From Fluctibacter corallii (GTDB lineage Bacteria > Pseudomonadota > Gammaproteobacteria > Enterobacterales > Alteromonadaceae): DNA of 64,000 nucleotides. Made by a program: the position numbers and the translations under genes. The notes beneath the pieces were generated by a model that was not told the origin of the DNA, made no database searches, and worked only from the letters and a program-made list of their open reading frames with translations. Within the stretch, counting starts at the first letter, position 1. The number at the start of each line of letters is the position of its first letter. Location: contig NZ_JAOWKX010000001.1 in assembly GCF_025751585.1 (NCBI RefSeq), positions 434,259 through 498,258 of the forward strand, given 5' to 3'. Shown here piece after piece: positions 56,881-64,000 of the stretch.

Positions 56881-58539
56881 ATGATACCAGAAACCACACT
56901 GGATCAGACGGCAGCTTGGAAAACGTTAGCAAATCATGCTGATGACATTCGTCATCAGCATATGCGAGACTGGTTTGCACAGGATCCTGACCGCGCTGGA
57001 AAATTCACCCTCGATGCCTGTGGCATTACACTGGATTTCAGCAAAAACCTGATTAACGATGAAGTGATGACCGCCTTATTCGACTTGGCCAAGCAAGAAT
57101 CAGTCGAAGCCAAACGTGACGCCATGTTTGATGGTGCAATTGTCAATCACACGGAACAACGTGCGGTATTGCATACAGCGCTGCGTAACTTTTCAGGCGC
57201 GCCCGTCAAGGTAGACGGCAAAGATGTCATGCCAGACATCCGTCAAACTCAAGCAAAAATGCGTCAGTTTTCTGAAGCATTCCACAATAAAGAATTAAAG
57301 GGTTACACCGGCAAAATTATCACTCAGGTAGTGGCAATTGGTATTGGTGGTTCTTTTCTAGGCCCCAAAATCATGTCTGAGGCGCTAAAGCCTTGCTGGA
57401 TCAAAGACGTAGATGTGCATTTTGTCGCAAATGTTGACGGCTGTCATTTGCATGATGTGCTCAGTGAACTCGACCATGAAGAAACATTGATTATTATGTC
57501 TTCTAAGTCGTTTTCTACCCAAGAGACGCTTCGAAATACCCTCACGGCTAAAGAGTGGTTTTTCACTCAAGGTGGTGAACAAAAGGATATCGCAAAACAT
57601 TTTATTGCGATCTCATCGAATGTAAAAGCAGCCACTGAATTCGGTATCGACGAGAAAAATATCTTTCCAATGTGGGATTGGGTAGGTGGTCGTTACTCAT
57701 TATGGTCGGCGATTGGGCTACCTATCGCGTTACGTATCGGCTTTGACAATTACGAGGCTATGCTCAAAGGTGCATATGAGATGGACTGCCATTTCAAAAC
57801 TGCGCCACTGAACCAAAATCTTCCAGTAATAATGGCGCTGCTAGGTATTTGGTATGTGAACTTTCACCACGCTCAATCTCATGTATTACTGCCTTATTAC
57901 CATTACCTAAGAGGCTTCCCTGCCTATGTTCAGCAACTTGACATGGAAAGTAACGGCAAACGCGTAGCTGGTGATGATACCGTGGTAGGTTATGCAACTG
58001 GCCCTGTGATTTGGGGAAGTGAAGGCACCAACGGGCAGCATTCGTTCCATCAGCTGATTCATCAAGGTAATGTGTTAATTCCGGCCGACTTTATGTTGCC
58101 GTTAAACGTACCGAATCAACATGCTGAACATCATGCGATGTTAGCCTCAAACTGTTTCGGGCAAACGCAAGCATTGATGCAAGGGAAAACCTTTCAAGCC
58201 TGTTTCGACGACTTAGCATCACAAGGCTTAGACGACAAAACACGTACCGCGTTAGCCACACACAAAACCATGCCTGGCAATAAGCCAAGCAACACCCTGC
58301 TATTCGAACAACTGGATCCGCAAACGTTAGGCGCACTTGTTGCGTTATATGAGCATAAAGTGTTTGTGCAGGGAGCAATTTGGGGAGTAAATTCCTTTGA
58401 CCAATGGGGTGTTGAACTCGGTAAAGTGCTTGGCAATCAAGTATTGGATAAAATCGAAAATACCGAAGCGACGCTTGATTTCGATAGCTCAACCAATCAA
58501 TTGATTTCTCGTTTTCGGGCTGCCAATCCCACCAAGTAA
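56881..58539 (+). CDS. pgi: Glucose-6-phosphate isomerase
   Basis: This 552-aa enzyme interconverts glucose-6-phosphate and fructose-6-phosphate. [20 protein letters not shown] near residue 150, [19 protein letters not shown] near 269 and [19 protein letters not shown] near 380 are the standard motifs, with catalytic Glu and His present. Length is that of E. coli Pgi. It is 11 bp after tal and followed by a hairpin terminator. Confidence 0.98.
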   Translation: MIPETTLDQTAAWKTLANHADDIRHQHMRDWFAQDPDRAGKFTLDACGITLDFSKNLINDEVMTALFDLAKQESVEAKRDAMFDGAIVNHTEQRAVLHTALRNFSGAPVKVDGKDVMPDIRQTQAKMRQFSEAFHNKELKGYTGKIITQVVAIGIGGSFLGPKIMSEALKPCWIKDVDVHFVANVDGCHLHDVLSELDHEETLIIMSSKSFSTQETLRNTLTAKEWFFTQGGEQKDIAKHFIAISSNVKAATEFGIDEKNIFPMWDWVGGRYSLWSAIGLPIALRIGFDNYEAMLKGAYEMDCHFKTAPLNQNLPVIMALLGIWYVNFHHAQSHVLLPYYHYLRGFPAYVQQLDMESNGKRVAGDDTVVGYATGPVIWGSEGTNGQHSFHQLIHQGNVLIPADFMLPLNVPNQHAEHHAMLASNCFGQTQALMQGKTFQACFDDLASQGLDDKTRTALATHKTMPGNKPSNTLLFEQLDPQTLGALVALYEHKVFVQGAIWGVNSFDQWGVELGKVLGNQVLDKIENTEATLDFDSSTNQLISRFRAANPTK

Positions 58540-58923
58540 TTTGTCGTCAGGTTAATATACGTTAACTTCATAATCTCTCAGCCAGTTTTCTCATAAACCG
58601 TAAGCTGGCTGTTTACCTCTCCCTCCCGCGATATTACTACGCGATATTAGTAAGCGTTGTTTTAGCCGTGTTTTCACCGCGGTGACTCGACCACAGATTC
58701 ATTTACTTTAAACTTTTTAAGTATGTATTTTTCGAGGTAATTAGTCGTTTTGTCGGTCCGCTTGCCCGCCAAATCAATTAGTTAGGAGGATAAATTTACC
58801 CATTTGCCGTATCAGCTTCTATAAGTAAGTCTGATTACACATATCAACGCTTTTCTACCGTCTTGTCTAACCTATCAATGTGCTTAAAATACTCTTTAAA
58901 TCGCATCAAAAACGAGGGGTAAC
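58540..58923. other. Region between pgi and a small protein gene
   Basis: About 380 bp. It holds the pgi terminator (58579-58615) and two direct copies of CGCGATATTA at 58627-58636 and 58640-58649. The promoter of the 65-aa gene probably lies near 58860-58900. No further ORF is convincing. Confidence 0.5.
58579..58615 (+). terminator. Terminator of tal-pgi
   Basis: CAGCCAG (58579-58585) and CTGGCTG (58605-58611) form a 7-bp stem with a long loop followed by TTTACCTCT, about 40 bp past the pgi stop. Confidence 0.6.
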
Positions 58924-59121
58924 ATGTACAAGATCAACATTAACGGTCGTCGTTCTACGGCACTCGATCCTGCTGCAGCAATGGAAAAAGTCGCCTCGGT
59001 TTTAGAGCTGAGCACGGAGCGCAGAGAAGCTTTTTTAATGCAGTTAAGTACGGTAGGCATGGTAAAAATAGGCCATCAATGCACCGTCACCTTTGAAAAG
59101 CCCGCATCCAACGCGGCTTAA
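58924..59121 (+). CDS. Small hypothetical protein (65 aa)
   Basis: A 65-aa soluble protein with amphipathic helices (AAAMEKVASVLELSTERREAF) and a small beta end (MVKIGHQCTVTFEKP). A strong ribosome site CGAGGGGTAAC precedes the ATG. No family is recognised. It resembles small regulatory or adaptor proteins only in size. It is flanked by long non-coding gaps, so is probably expressed alone. Confidence 0.6.
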   Translation: MYKININGRRSTALDPAAAMEKVASVLELSTERREAFLMQLSTVGMVKIGHQCTVTFEKPASNAA

Positions 59122-59488
59122 AAACGTAGCGTTTCTCACCGAAAAAAATCGCGATTAGGCCTGCCAATGGTAGGCTACTGTCTATATTCTACTGACTTCA
59201 AAATAATAACAGTCATTCCAATTCATTGATTGTGCGGTCTCCTTATTCATGGCTTTCAGTCATCGTATCGCTCCCCAGCTAACGCCTTAAAATCCCAGGC
59301 ACACTCGTGCGCATAATCAGCCTACTTGTCACAAAACCTTCACTTTTTGTTAATTAAAAGTAAAAGAAATGGTTTTATTTTTCCTTGGCGTATGATAAAT
59401 AAATATATGTGATGATTATTTTTTAGCTAACTTGTATAAATAAAAAACAATCACACTGAGTAGTACGGTTAAAACAAAGGAGAGCTCC
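59122..59488. other. Gap upstream of the DUF3545 gene
   Basis: About 370 bp. GCCTGCC and GGTAGGC near 59159-59175 can form a short hairpin without a T-run. The 100 bp before the next gene is strongly AT-rich, with a GGAGAG ribosome site at 59479-59484. No gene is apparent. Confidence 0.5.
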
Positions 59489-59665
59489 ATGGATAAAAAT
59501 GAAATTATGTCCATGCTAGATATCGAAGCACGTCCGGCGAAAACAAAAACGAAAAAACGTAAGTGGAGAGAAATCGAAGCGATTCAAGACCGATACAGGT
59601 TGCAGAAAGAATTAGAGTCTATGGACTTATCCCTTGAAGCAGAATTAGACACTTTAGATATTTAA
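59489..59665 (+). CDS. DUF3545 small protein
   Basis: A 58-aa protein beginning MDKNEIMSMLDIEARPAK, then KTKTKKRKWREIEAIQDRYR and an acidic end. The RKWREIEAI core with a helical basic segment is the DUF3545 signature known from Vibrio and Alteromonadales. CAAAGGAGAGCTCC is a strong ribosome site. The function is unknown; the basic helical middle and acidic tail suggest a small nucleic-acid-binding or adaptor protein, as inference only. Confidence 0.8.
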   Translation: MDKNEIMSMLDIEARPAKTKTKKRKWREIEAIQDRYRLQKELESMDLSLEAELDTLDI

Positions 59666-59671
59666 CCGATT

Positions 59672-59703
59672 AAAAAGGCTTTGCATACGCAAAGCCTTTT
59701 TTG
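59672..59703. terminator. Bidirectional terminator between DUF3545 and ung
   Basis: AAAAAGGCTTTGC (59672-59684) and GCAAAGCCTTTTT (59689-59701) form a 13-bp stem with A and T runs at either side, giving terminators on both strands for the convergent genes. Confidence 0.92.
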
Positions 59704-59759
59704 GTTTTATAGACAGGTTATATTGGCTGTAAGCTCGAGTAGTGTCTTGCTTTGGTACA

Positions 59760-60425
59760 CTAATCAGGTAAAGACCAATCAATCGGTTGCTTGCCTTGTT
59801 GCAGCAACAATTGATTTGCCTGCGAAAAGTGTTTACAGCCAAAAAAGCCACGGTGAGCTGACAAAGGCGAAGGATGTGGTGCGCTGAGCACATGGTGCTT
59901 GTGCGTGTCGATAACACTGCCCTTTTTCTGTGCGTGACTTCCCCACAACAGGAAAATCACCTCCTCTGCTTGTTCGCTGATCTGACGAATCACCGTGTCG
60001 GTAAATCGCTCCCAACCAATTTTTGCATGAGAGTGTGCCTTGCCTTGCTCAACGGTTAACACGGTATTGAGCAACAACACACCTTGATGTGCCCAGCTTT
60101 CTAGACAACCATGAGAAGGAATGACAAACCCTTCAATATCCTGCTGTAGCTCTTTGTACATATTAGCCAATGAAGGCGGTGTTTTTACGCCACGCTGCAC
60201 TGAAAAACAAAGCCCATGGGCTTGATTTGGGCCATGATAAGGATCTTGGCCAAGTATCACCACGTTAACGTCATCAAACTCCGTATATTTAAAGGCATTA
60301 AATACATCGGATTGTGGCGGGTAGATCTCCTTGCCCGCAGCTCTTTCATTATGTACGTGCGTTAATATATCCTGAAAGTAAGGCTGCGCCTTTTCTTCGC
60401 CAAGAACATCATGCCAGGTTGTCAT
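59760..60425 (-). CDS. ung: Uracil-DNA glycosylase
   Basis: This 221-aa enzyme removes uracil from DNA for base excision repair. The catalytic Asp is in [20 protein letters not shown] near residue 62; LLLNTVLTV near 122 and the DNA-intercalating Leu in [15 protein letters not shown] near 187 are present. It starts 3 bp after the thrC stop, so it sits at the end of the thr operon, an unusual but seen arrangement. Confidence 0.97.
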   Translation of the reverse strand: MTTWHDVLGEEKAQPYFQDILTHVHNERAAGKEIYPPQSDVFNAFKYTEFDDVNVVILGQDPYHGPNQAHGLCFSVQRGVKTPPSLANMYKELQQDIEGFVIPSHGCLESWAHQGVLLLNTVLTVEQGKAHSHAKIGWERFTDTVIRQISEQAEEVIFLLWGSHAQKKGSVIDTHKHHVLSAPHPSPLSAHRGFFGCKHFSQANQLLLQQGKQPIDWSLPD

Positions 60426-60428
60426 ACT

Positions 60429-61724
60429 CTATCCTTGCTTTACAACCGAAAACATATGGGCTTTTAACGCCTCATAATCGGCTGGTAGAGACACCGACAA
60501 GCTCTCTTTACCTGCGCAGTTAGCTAACGCTTCAGGCAGGCTGATGGGCTGACCCAAAACATTCTCGACACTTTCTCTAAACTTGGCTGGATGCGCTGTA
60601 CCTAAAAAGATCCCAACTTCATCCTCTTTCAGATCGCGCTTAAGAACTTTGTAGGCCACCGCTGCATGGGGTTCACTTACGTAGCCTTCAGAGGCCAGCT
60701 GGCGCATTCCTACTTGCGTGTAATCCTCATCTACCGCCTCGCCTTTGAGTAAGTCTTGGCTAAACTCACCACGTTCAATTAACGCTTCAATTCTTGGCCA
60801 GTTGTTGGGCTGGCTCACATCCATCGCATTAGACAACGTTGCGACTGTATCGTGAGGTGCCCACTCTCCGGTTTTCAAATAGCGAGGAACCGTATCGTTT
60901 GCGTTAGTTGCAGCGATAAAGCGTTTTAGGGGCAAGCCTAATACCTTAGCGATGATACCCGCTGTCAGATTCCCAAAATTACCACTTGGCACCGAGATGA
61001 CAGCCTGTTTTCTTTGCGCTGAAGGAAGCTGCGCAACGGCTTCAAAGTAATAACACACTTGAGCAAGTAAGCGACTGATATTGATTGAGTTAGCTGAATT
61101 TAGATTCAAGCCATCGCGTACATCAGTATCATCAAAGGCCGTTTTTACCATCTGCTGACACGTATCAAAATCAGCCTCAATTGCCACCGTATGGATATTG
61201 TCACCCAGCGTGCTAAACAGCTTTTCTTGTAACGTACTGATCTTGCCTTTTGGATATAGGATCACAACCTGAATATTGTCTATACCATGAAATGCATGAG
61301 CAACCGCCGCGCCCGTATCCCCTGAGGTTGCTGTGAGTATGGTAACAGGATCATTGCCAACAATGTGAGATAAACACTGCGCCATAAAGCGCCCACCAAA
61401 GTCTTTAAAGGCTAAGGTCGGTCCATGAAACAACTCCAGACAATAGGTATTGTCATTCACTTTTACTAGCGGTGCGGCAAAGTTAAAAGCCGATTCAACA
61501 ATCGCATCCAGCACTGCTGGCTCAATGTCGTTGCCAATTAGGTGGCGCAAAATGGCTTTGCTACGCTCTACAAAGGGCAGCGCAAGTAGTGCTTCAGGAT
61601 CATCAAGAGGGGAAAATGTTTTTGGGAAATAGAGTCCCTGATGCTTGCCTAAACCTTTACGAACAGCCTGTGAAAAATTCACTTTGTCTGTATCATCTTT
61701 TAAATTAAATAATTCCACGGTCAT
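60429..61724 (-). CDS. thrC: Threonine synthase
   Basis: This 431-aa PLP enzyme converts O-phosphohomoserine to threonine. The PLP Lys is in GPTLAFKDFGGRF near residue 107, and ILTATSGDTGAAVAHAFHG near 135 and SVPSGNFGNLTAG near 245 bind the cofactor. The N-terminus MTVELFNLKDDTDKVNFSQA fits the enterobacterial type. It follows thrB by 3 bp and precedes ung by 3 bp. Confidence 0.97.
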   Translation of the reverse strand: MTVELFNLKDDTDKVNFSQAVRKGLGKHQGLYFPKTFSPLDDPEALLALPFVERSKAILRHLIGNDIEPAVLDAIVESAFNFAAPLVKVNDNTYCLELFHGPTLAFKDFGGRFMAQCLSHIVGNDPVTILTATSGDTGAAVAHAFHGIDNIQVVILYPKGKISTLQEKLFSTLGDNIHTVAIEADFDTCQQMVKTAFDDTDVRDGLNLNSANSINISRLLAQVCYYFEAVAQLPSAQRKQAVISVPSGNFGNLTAGIIAKVLGLPLKRFIAATNANDTVPRYLKTGEWAPHDTVATLSNAMDVSQPNNWPRIEALIERGEFSQDLLKGEAVDEDYTQVGMRQLASEGYVSEPHAAVAYKVLKRDLKEDEVGIFLGTAHPAKFRESVENVLGQPISLPEALANCAGKESLSVSLPADYEALKAHMFSVVKQG

Positions 61725-61727
61725 TCC

Positions 61728-62702
61728 TTACTTCTTATTTGCAGAAGCGACGTTCGCGATAGCACCATCGTTGTTAATACGACAGATATGAGAGAAGCCA
61801 TCGTCGTTCTGAATATAATGTTTTTCAAGCCAGCTATTAATCACCTTGGCATTTTCTAGTTCGTTAGTGACTGCAAATACTGTCGGGCCAGAGCCGGAAA
61901 TCCCAAATGCTAGCGCACCTTGAGCAAGCGCAAATGCTTTAGATTCATCAAACATGGGCAGTAATGATTTACGGTGAGGTTCAGCGATAACATCTTGCAT
62001 GACACTCGCCGCAAGCGTTTCATCTTGTCTGTGCAAAGCATCAATAAATACCGCGAGCTGGCGTCCAAACTGGATGGTATCTGCCAACGAAAACGCAGTC
62101 GGTAGAATTTTTCTGGCCGCAGAGGTAGACACGCTAATGCCTGAATAACACACCACCCAATACCAATTTTCAAACGTTGGTAGTGGCAGTGCCACGCGAT
62201 CACCTGACTCTGCCATTAAACTCAAGCCGCCCAAAAAACAGGGTGCAACATTGTCATAATGCACGCTCCCCGAAATACTGCCCTCGAGTTCTCCCATCAT
62301 GCGTAATAATTCATCATCACTAAATGGCGAGCCATGGTACACATTCAATCCATGAAACGCCGCCACAATTGAACTGGCACTCGAGCCCAAGCCACTACCT
62401 ACAGGAAGATGCTTATTTAAGGTCAGCGACAATGGTTTTGCAGATTTTCCCTTCGCTTCAAGTGCTTTAAGATAAAACGCATAACAGCGTGTAACAATAT
62501 TTTCAGCAGGTTTGCCCGGCAGCTTATGCGCAAAGCGACCTTCTACTGATAAGGAGAAACTATCACTTGGGTGTACAGTTACGGTATCGCCCAACACTGC
62601 TCCATCAATTGGAGCAAGTGCTGCACCAAGTAAATCAAATCCAAGACTAACATTTCCAATTGAGGCGGGGGCGTAGGCCGTTAACATCTCCGAGTCCGGC
62701 AT
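61728..62702 (-). CDS. thrB: Homoserine kinase
   Basis: This 324-aa GHMP kinase phosphorylates homoserine. The ATP loop HLPVGSGLGSSASSIVAAF is near residue 93 and GISGSGPTVFAV near 262 is the third motif. ATG 62702 gives MPDSEMLTAYAPASIGNVSL, starting 1 bp after the thrA stop; an ORF start at 62783 overlaps thrA and is not used. It is part of thrA-thrB-thrC. Confidence 0.96.
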   Translation of the reverse strand: MPDSEMLTAYAPASIGNVSLGFDLLGAALAPIDGAVLGDTVTVHPSDSFSLSVEGRFAHKLPGKPAENIVTRCYAFYLKALEAKGKSAKPLSLTLNKHLPVGSGLGSSASSIVAAFHGLNVYHGSPFSDDELLRMMGELEGSISGSVHYDNVAPCFLGGLSLMAESGDRVALPLPTFENWYWVVCYSGISVSTSAARKILPTAFSLADTIQFGRQLAVFIDALHRQDETLAASVMQDVIAEPHRKSLLPMFDESKAFALAQGALAFGISGSGPTVFAVTNELENAKVINSWLEKHYIQNDDGFSHICRINNDGAIANVASANKK

Positions 62703-62703
62703 A

Positions 62704-64000
62704 CTATATATCCTGCTTCCATGGCATTGTGCGCAGCACATCTGCAAACACCCCAGCAGCGGTGACTTCCGCCCCAGCGCCATATCCTCTAATTACGTAA
62801 GGAATAGGCTGGTAATAATGGCTATGAATGGCTAACGCATTTTCACCATCCTTGATTTTGTATAACGGATGATCGGCATCTACGGCTTTGATTTTCACGT
62901 TACATTTTCCTTTTTCTATCGCGCCAACATATCGTAACACTTTACCTTCCGCACGCGCAGACGCAACCCGTTGTGCATACTCTTTATCCAATAGCTTTAG
63001 ATTATTCATAAATGTCGCGACATCGCCACTATCGTCAAACGAGGCAGGAAGCACCGATTCAATGTCTATTTCTGATAATTCTAACGACAAGTCAGCTTCT
63101 CTTGCCATAATCAACAGCTTTCTTGCGACATCCATTCCACTTAAGTCATCGCGTGGATCGGGTTCAGTAAATCCGTTTTCTTTTGCTGATGCCGTTGCTT
63201 CAGAAAGTGACAACCCTTCATCTAATTTGCCAAATACATATGACAATGATCCCGATAAGATGCCTTCAAAGCGCAATAGTTCGTCACCGGCGTAAATTAA
63301 TTTTTGCAAGTTATCGATGACGGGCAATCCCGCACCGACAGTAGTTTCATACAAGAACTGTCGATTGGTTTTCTGCGCCGTCTCGCGCAACGTTTGATAA
63401 TATTCTATGTCGCGTGTATTGGCTTTTTTATTGGGCGTTACGACATGGAAGCCCGCAGACATCATATCTTGATATTGGCCTGCAATCTCTTCGCTGCTCG
63501 TGCAATCAATGATAACTGGATTAACCAAACTGTTGCTCTGAACAAAGTCTGACAGCGCTTTAAGCGTCAGAGGCACCTGCGCTTCACTTAATTGAGTCTG
63601 CCAATCATTGGCAAGTTCAATACCGCCAGAAGCAAGTAACAAATGTTTACTATTTGCAATGCCATACACAGACAGGCTAATACCTTTATCCAGCAACAGC
63701 GCTTGCTGGCGCTGCATTTGAGCAAGGAGTTCCTGACCCACAGTTCCGCACCCAATCAAAAAGACATCAATTGAATGCAGATTGGAGAAAAAATTTTGAT
63801 GCACCACCTTTACTGCTTCTTTCGCCTTGTGGCTTTCAATTACCGTAGAGATAGAGCGCTCAGATGAGCCTTGGGCGATCGCCACGTTATTCACGCGAGC
63901 CTGCGCAAGCGAGCTGAAAAACTTAGCTGCCAAGCCCTTTGATTGACGCATGCCATCTCCCACCAGCGTTACGATAGCAAGATCATGACGCACTTCGATA
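62704..64000 (-). CDS. thrA: Bifunctional aspartokinase/homoserine dehydrogenase, C-terminal part (partial)
   Basis: The gene continues beyond the window end, so only the last 430 or so residues are visible. They include the end of the aspartokinase regulatory region (ACT-like [40 protein letters not shown]) and the full homoserine dehydrogenase domain ([73 protein letters not shown]). It heads thrABC. The usual thr leader would be outside the window. MetL cannot be ruled out from the C-terminus alone, but the thrB-thrC context supports thrA. Confidence 0.95.
   Translation of the reverse strand, partial: IEVRHDLAIVTLVGDGMRQSKGLAAKFFSSLAQARVNNVAIAQGSSERSISTVIESHKAKEAVKVVHQNFFSNLHSIDVFLIGCGTVGQELLAQMQRQQALLLDKGISLSVYGIANSKHLLLASGGIELANDWQTQLSEAQVPLTLKALSDFVQSNSLVNPVIIDCTSSEEIAGQYQDMMSAGFHVVTPNKKANTRDIEYYQTLRETAQKTNRQFLYETTVGAGLPVIDNLQKLIYAGDELLRFEGILSGSLSYVFGKLDEGLSLSEATASAKENGFTEPDPRDDLSGMDVARKLLIMAREADLSLELSEIDIESVLPASFDDSGDVATFMNNLKLLDKEYAQRVASARAEGKVLRYVGAIEKGKCNVKIKAVDADHPLYKIKDGENALAIHSHYYQPIPYVIRGYGAGAEVTAAGVFADVLRTMPWKQDI

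Overview
The window reads as chromosomal DNA of a marine gammaproteobacterium of the Alteromonadales (Alteromonas/Glaciecola-like). The evidence is gammaproteobacterial gene order (fau-rpiA-serA; tkt-epd-pgk beside metK; gshB-yqgE-yqgF; pilU-pilT divergent from yggS-proC-yggT; thrABC near yaaA and tal) mixed with families typical of that order (DUF3718, DUF3545, DUF4426, PEP-CTERM proteins, secreted S8 protease, PhoD). I see no rRNA, tRNA, insertion sequence, prophage or CRISPR array.

Layout. 1-2143: tail of an unidentified gene, then an M2 dipeptidyl carboxypeptidase. 2492-3746: PEP-CTERM protein with an overlapping unknown gene. 4018-8678: ribose/nucleoside salvage (ribokinase, nucleoside hydrolase), fau, rpiA, serA. 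8771-14642: DUF481 outer-membrane protein, HDOD protein, alpha/beta hydrolase, DUF1289, a beta-barrel/YfiR-like pair and a second PEP-CTERM protein. 15021-15446: cupin protein with a polycysteine tail behind a structured leader. 15590-22423: carbon metabolism genes fba (class I), pgk, epd and tkt, with metK divergent. 22684-28084: LoiP-like protease, periplasmic binding protein, MscS, a small membrane protein, rsmE, GAF histidine kinase. 28117-35006: PhoD, a 64-65 bp tandem repeat array and a 1446-aa lipoprotein. 35141-39092: NarL/DesK-type two-component pair, then gshB-yqgE-ruvX. 39159-45673: third PEP-CTERM protein, S8 protease, and a Maf-like glycosyltransferase coupled to a small secreted protein with hexapeptide repeats. 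45767-50857: DUF2007, pilU, pilT, yggS, proC, yggT, DUF4426. 50928-55563: VOC, DUF3718, lytic transglycosylase, lipoprotein, yaaA, macro domain. 55916-64000: tal-pgi, two small proteins, ung and thrCBA, with thrA cut by the window end.

How the genes fit together. Nucleoside hydrolase, ribokinase, RpiA, transketolase, transaldolase, Pgi, Epd, Pgk and aldolase together cover ribose recovery, the non-oxidative pentose phosphate pathway and triose-hexose interconversion; Epd also feeds pyridoxal phosphate synthesis. SerA draws on 3-phosphoglycerate, and metK makes S-adenosylmethionine. MetJ-box-like sequences lie upstream of both serA and metK, suggesting that serine and methionine supply are co-regulated.

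Most unusual items: (1) the Maf-like glycosyltransferase/secreted DSFGAG-repeat protein pair away from any flagellar gene; (2) the cupin protein ending in a Cys-rich tail behind a leader with a terminator-like hairpin (possible sRNA or attenuator); (3) the 64-65 bp tandem array upstream of phoD; (4) the MetJ-like palindrome before serA; (5) a Staphylococcus-type class I aldolase in the pgk cluster.
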